NCBI GenBank assembly: GCA_011391115.1 | Contig: JAABRC010000086.1 | Span: 1 to 7,689 of the forward strand | Length of the DNA stretch: 7,689 nt | Direction of reading: 5' to 3' | Source of the DNA: Candidatus Egaibacter danicus | Lineage (GTDB): Bacteria > Pseudomonadota > Gammaproteobacteria > Burkholderiales > Burkholderiaceae | Shown: positions 6,893 through 7,689 of the stretch, one piece after another | How positions within the stretch are numbered: position 1 is the first letter of the stretch | Layout: every line of letters starts with the position of its first letter | The notes under the pieces: generated by a model | The model's input: the letters and a program-made list of their open reading frames with translations, nothing else | Told to the model about the DNA's origin: nothing | Databases searched by the model: none | Translations under genes and position numbers: made by a program

Positions 6893-7689
6893 ATGACCTA
6901 TCCCAACACCCAACTGTTCATCAACGGCCATTGGCAGGATGGCTCGGAAGGCAAAACCTTGCCTGTGGTCAATCCTGCGACCGGTCAGGAAATCGGAACA
7001 GTGGCACACGCCTCGCGCATCGATCTGGACGCGGCCCTGGAGGCCGCACAAAAGGGTTTCAAAACCTGGCGCAACATGAGCGCACAAGAGCGTGGAAAGA
7101 TCATGCGCAAGGCTGCCGCGCTGCTGCGTGAACGCGCCGCAACCATAGCCTCTGTACTGACACAGGAACAGGGCAAACCACTGGGGGAAGCCAAGGCAGA
7201 AGTGATGTCTGGCGCCGATATCCTCGACTGGTTCGCCGAAGAGGGTTCGCGCACCTATGGACGCATCGTCGCGTCCCGCGCCAACCCGGCTATTCGTCAA
7301 ATGGTGCTGAAGGATCCTGTGGGACCAGTCGCGGCCTTCACACCGTGGAATTTCCCCATCAACCAGGTGATCCGCAAAGTCGGCGCAGCCTTGGCGGCCG
7401 GTTGCTCGATGTTGGTCAAGGGCCCTGAAGAGACACCTGCAAGTCCGGCTGCATTGGTCCAGGCATTTGCTGACGCTGGCTTGCCTGAGGGCGTGCTGGG
7501 TCTGGTGTACGGCACCCCTGCTGAAATTTCTGGCTACCTGATTCCCCATCCGATCATTCGAAAGATCACTTTCACGGGCTCTACACCCGTGGGGAAACAG
7601 CTGGCAGCCCTGGCCGGCCAGCACATGAAGCGCGTGACGATGGAACTGGGCGGACATGCCCCAGTGATCATCTGTGAAGACGCCGATAT
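6893..7689 (+). CDS. NAD(P)-dependent aldehyde dehydrogenase, succinate-semialdehyde dehydrogenase-like (3' partial)
   Basis: Oxidises an aldehyde to a carboxylate with NAD+ or NADP+. The first 265 codons are present and the frame is still open at the window edge. The N terminus ([15 protein letters not shown], 3-17) and [10 protein letters not shown] (26-35) are typical. FTPWNFP (149-155) carries the conserved Asn153. [12 protein letters not shown] (174-185) contains the cofactor-binding Lys176. FTGSTPVGK (227-235) is the Rossmann glycine motif, and MELGG (250-254) holds the general-base Glu251. The catalytic Cys lies beyond the window. TGSTPVGK resembles GabD/SSADH-type enzymes, but related semialdehyde dehydrogenases share it. 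ATG 6893 is the first start after an in-frame stop at 6833 and fits the family N terminus, although no clear Shine-Dalgarno precedes it. The 182-base gap and hairpin upstream suggest it may be expressed separately from the ligase. Confidence 0.9.
   Translation, partial: MTYPNTQLFINGHWQDGSEGKTLPVVNPATGQEIGTVAHASRIDLDAALEAAQKGFKTWRNMSAQERGKIMRKAAALLRERAATIASVLTQEQGKPLGEAKAEVMSGADILDWFAEEGSRTYGRIVASRANPAIRQMVLKDPVGPVAAFTPWNFPINQVIRKVGAALAAGCSMLVKGPEETPASPAALVQAFADAGLPEGVLGLVYGTPAEISGYLIPHPIIRKITFTGSTPVGKQLAALAGQHMKRVTMELGGHAPVIICEDAD

Noticed and set aside
6830..7657. Long open frame of 275 codons on the - strand
   Set aside because: It lies opposite the aldehyde dehydrogenase, whose + strand product has every family motif in order. 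The antisense peptide has no recognisable domain and is rich in Cys, His and Arg, typical of a GC-driven shadow frame.

Overview
The window is a 7.7 kb stretch of moderately GC-rich (roughly 60%) bacterial DNA. It carries six protein genes, all on the + strand, and the first and last run off the edges. The high GC, the tightly packed catabolic operon layout and the protein styles suggest a beta-proteobacterium of the order Burkholderiales (Comamonadaceae- or Alcaligenaceae-like). This is inferred from style only; there is no taxonomic marker in the window.

Layout. (1) 1-1225: the end of a fused double-ATPase of an oligopeptide-type ABC importer. (2) 1222-2616: an amidase-signature hydrolase that overlaps the importer gene by 4 bases. 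A 58-base gap follows, carrying a 19-base dyad. (3) 2675-3745: an APH-fold small-molecule kinase of the type found at the N terminus of ACAD10/ACAD11. A 29-base gap follows. (4) 3775-5001: an acyl-CoA dehydrogenase of the ACAD10/ACAD11 subfamily. (5) 4998-6710: an AMP-forming acyl-CoA synthetase that overlaps gene 4 by 4 bases. A 182-base gap follows, with a hairpin, an 8-base tandem repeat and a second dyad. (6) 6893 to the end: the N-terminal half of an NAD(P)-dependent aldehyde dehydrogenase of the succinate-semialdehyde dehydrogenase style.

How the genes may work together. The importer ATPase and amidase look translationally coupled and could bring in an amide or peptide-like compound and hydrolyse it. 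The ligase, kinase and dehydrogenase form the set known from 4-hydroxyacid catabolism: CoA activation, phosphorylation of the 4-hydroxyl, then loss of phosphate by the dehydrogenase-fold enzyme to give an enoyl-CoA for beta-oxidation. Precedents are LvaE/LvaA/LvaC for levulinate in Pseudomonas putida and human ACAD10/ACAD11. The aldehyde dehydrogenase could oxidise a semialdehyde intermediate or product. The most interesting reading is therefore an uncharacterised uptake-and-degradation pathway for an amide-linked or lactam-derived hydroxyacid. The enzyme classes are well supported; the combined pathway and its substrate are inference. No RNA gene, mobile element, CRISPR array or origin was seen.
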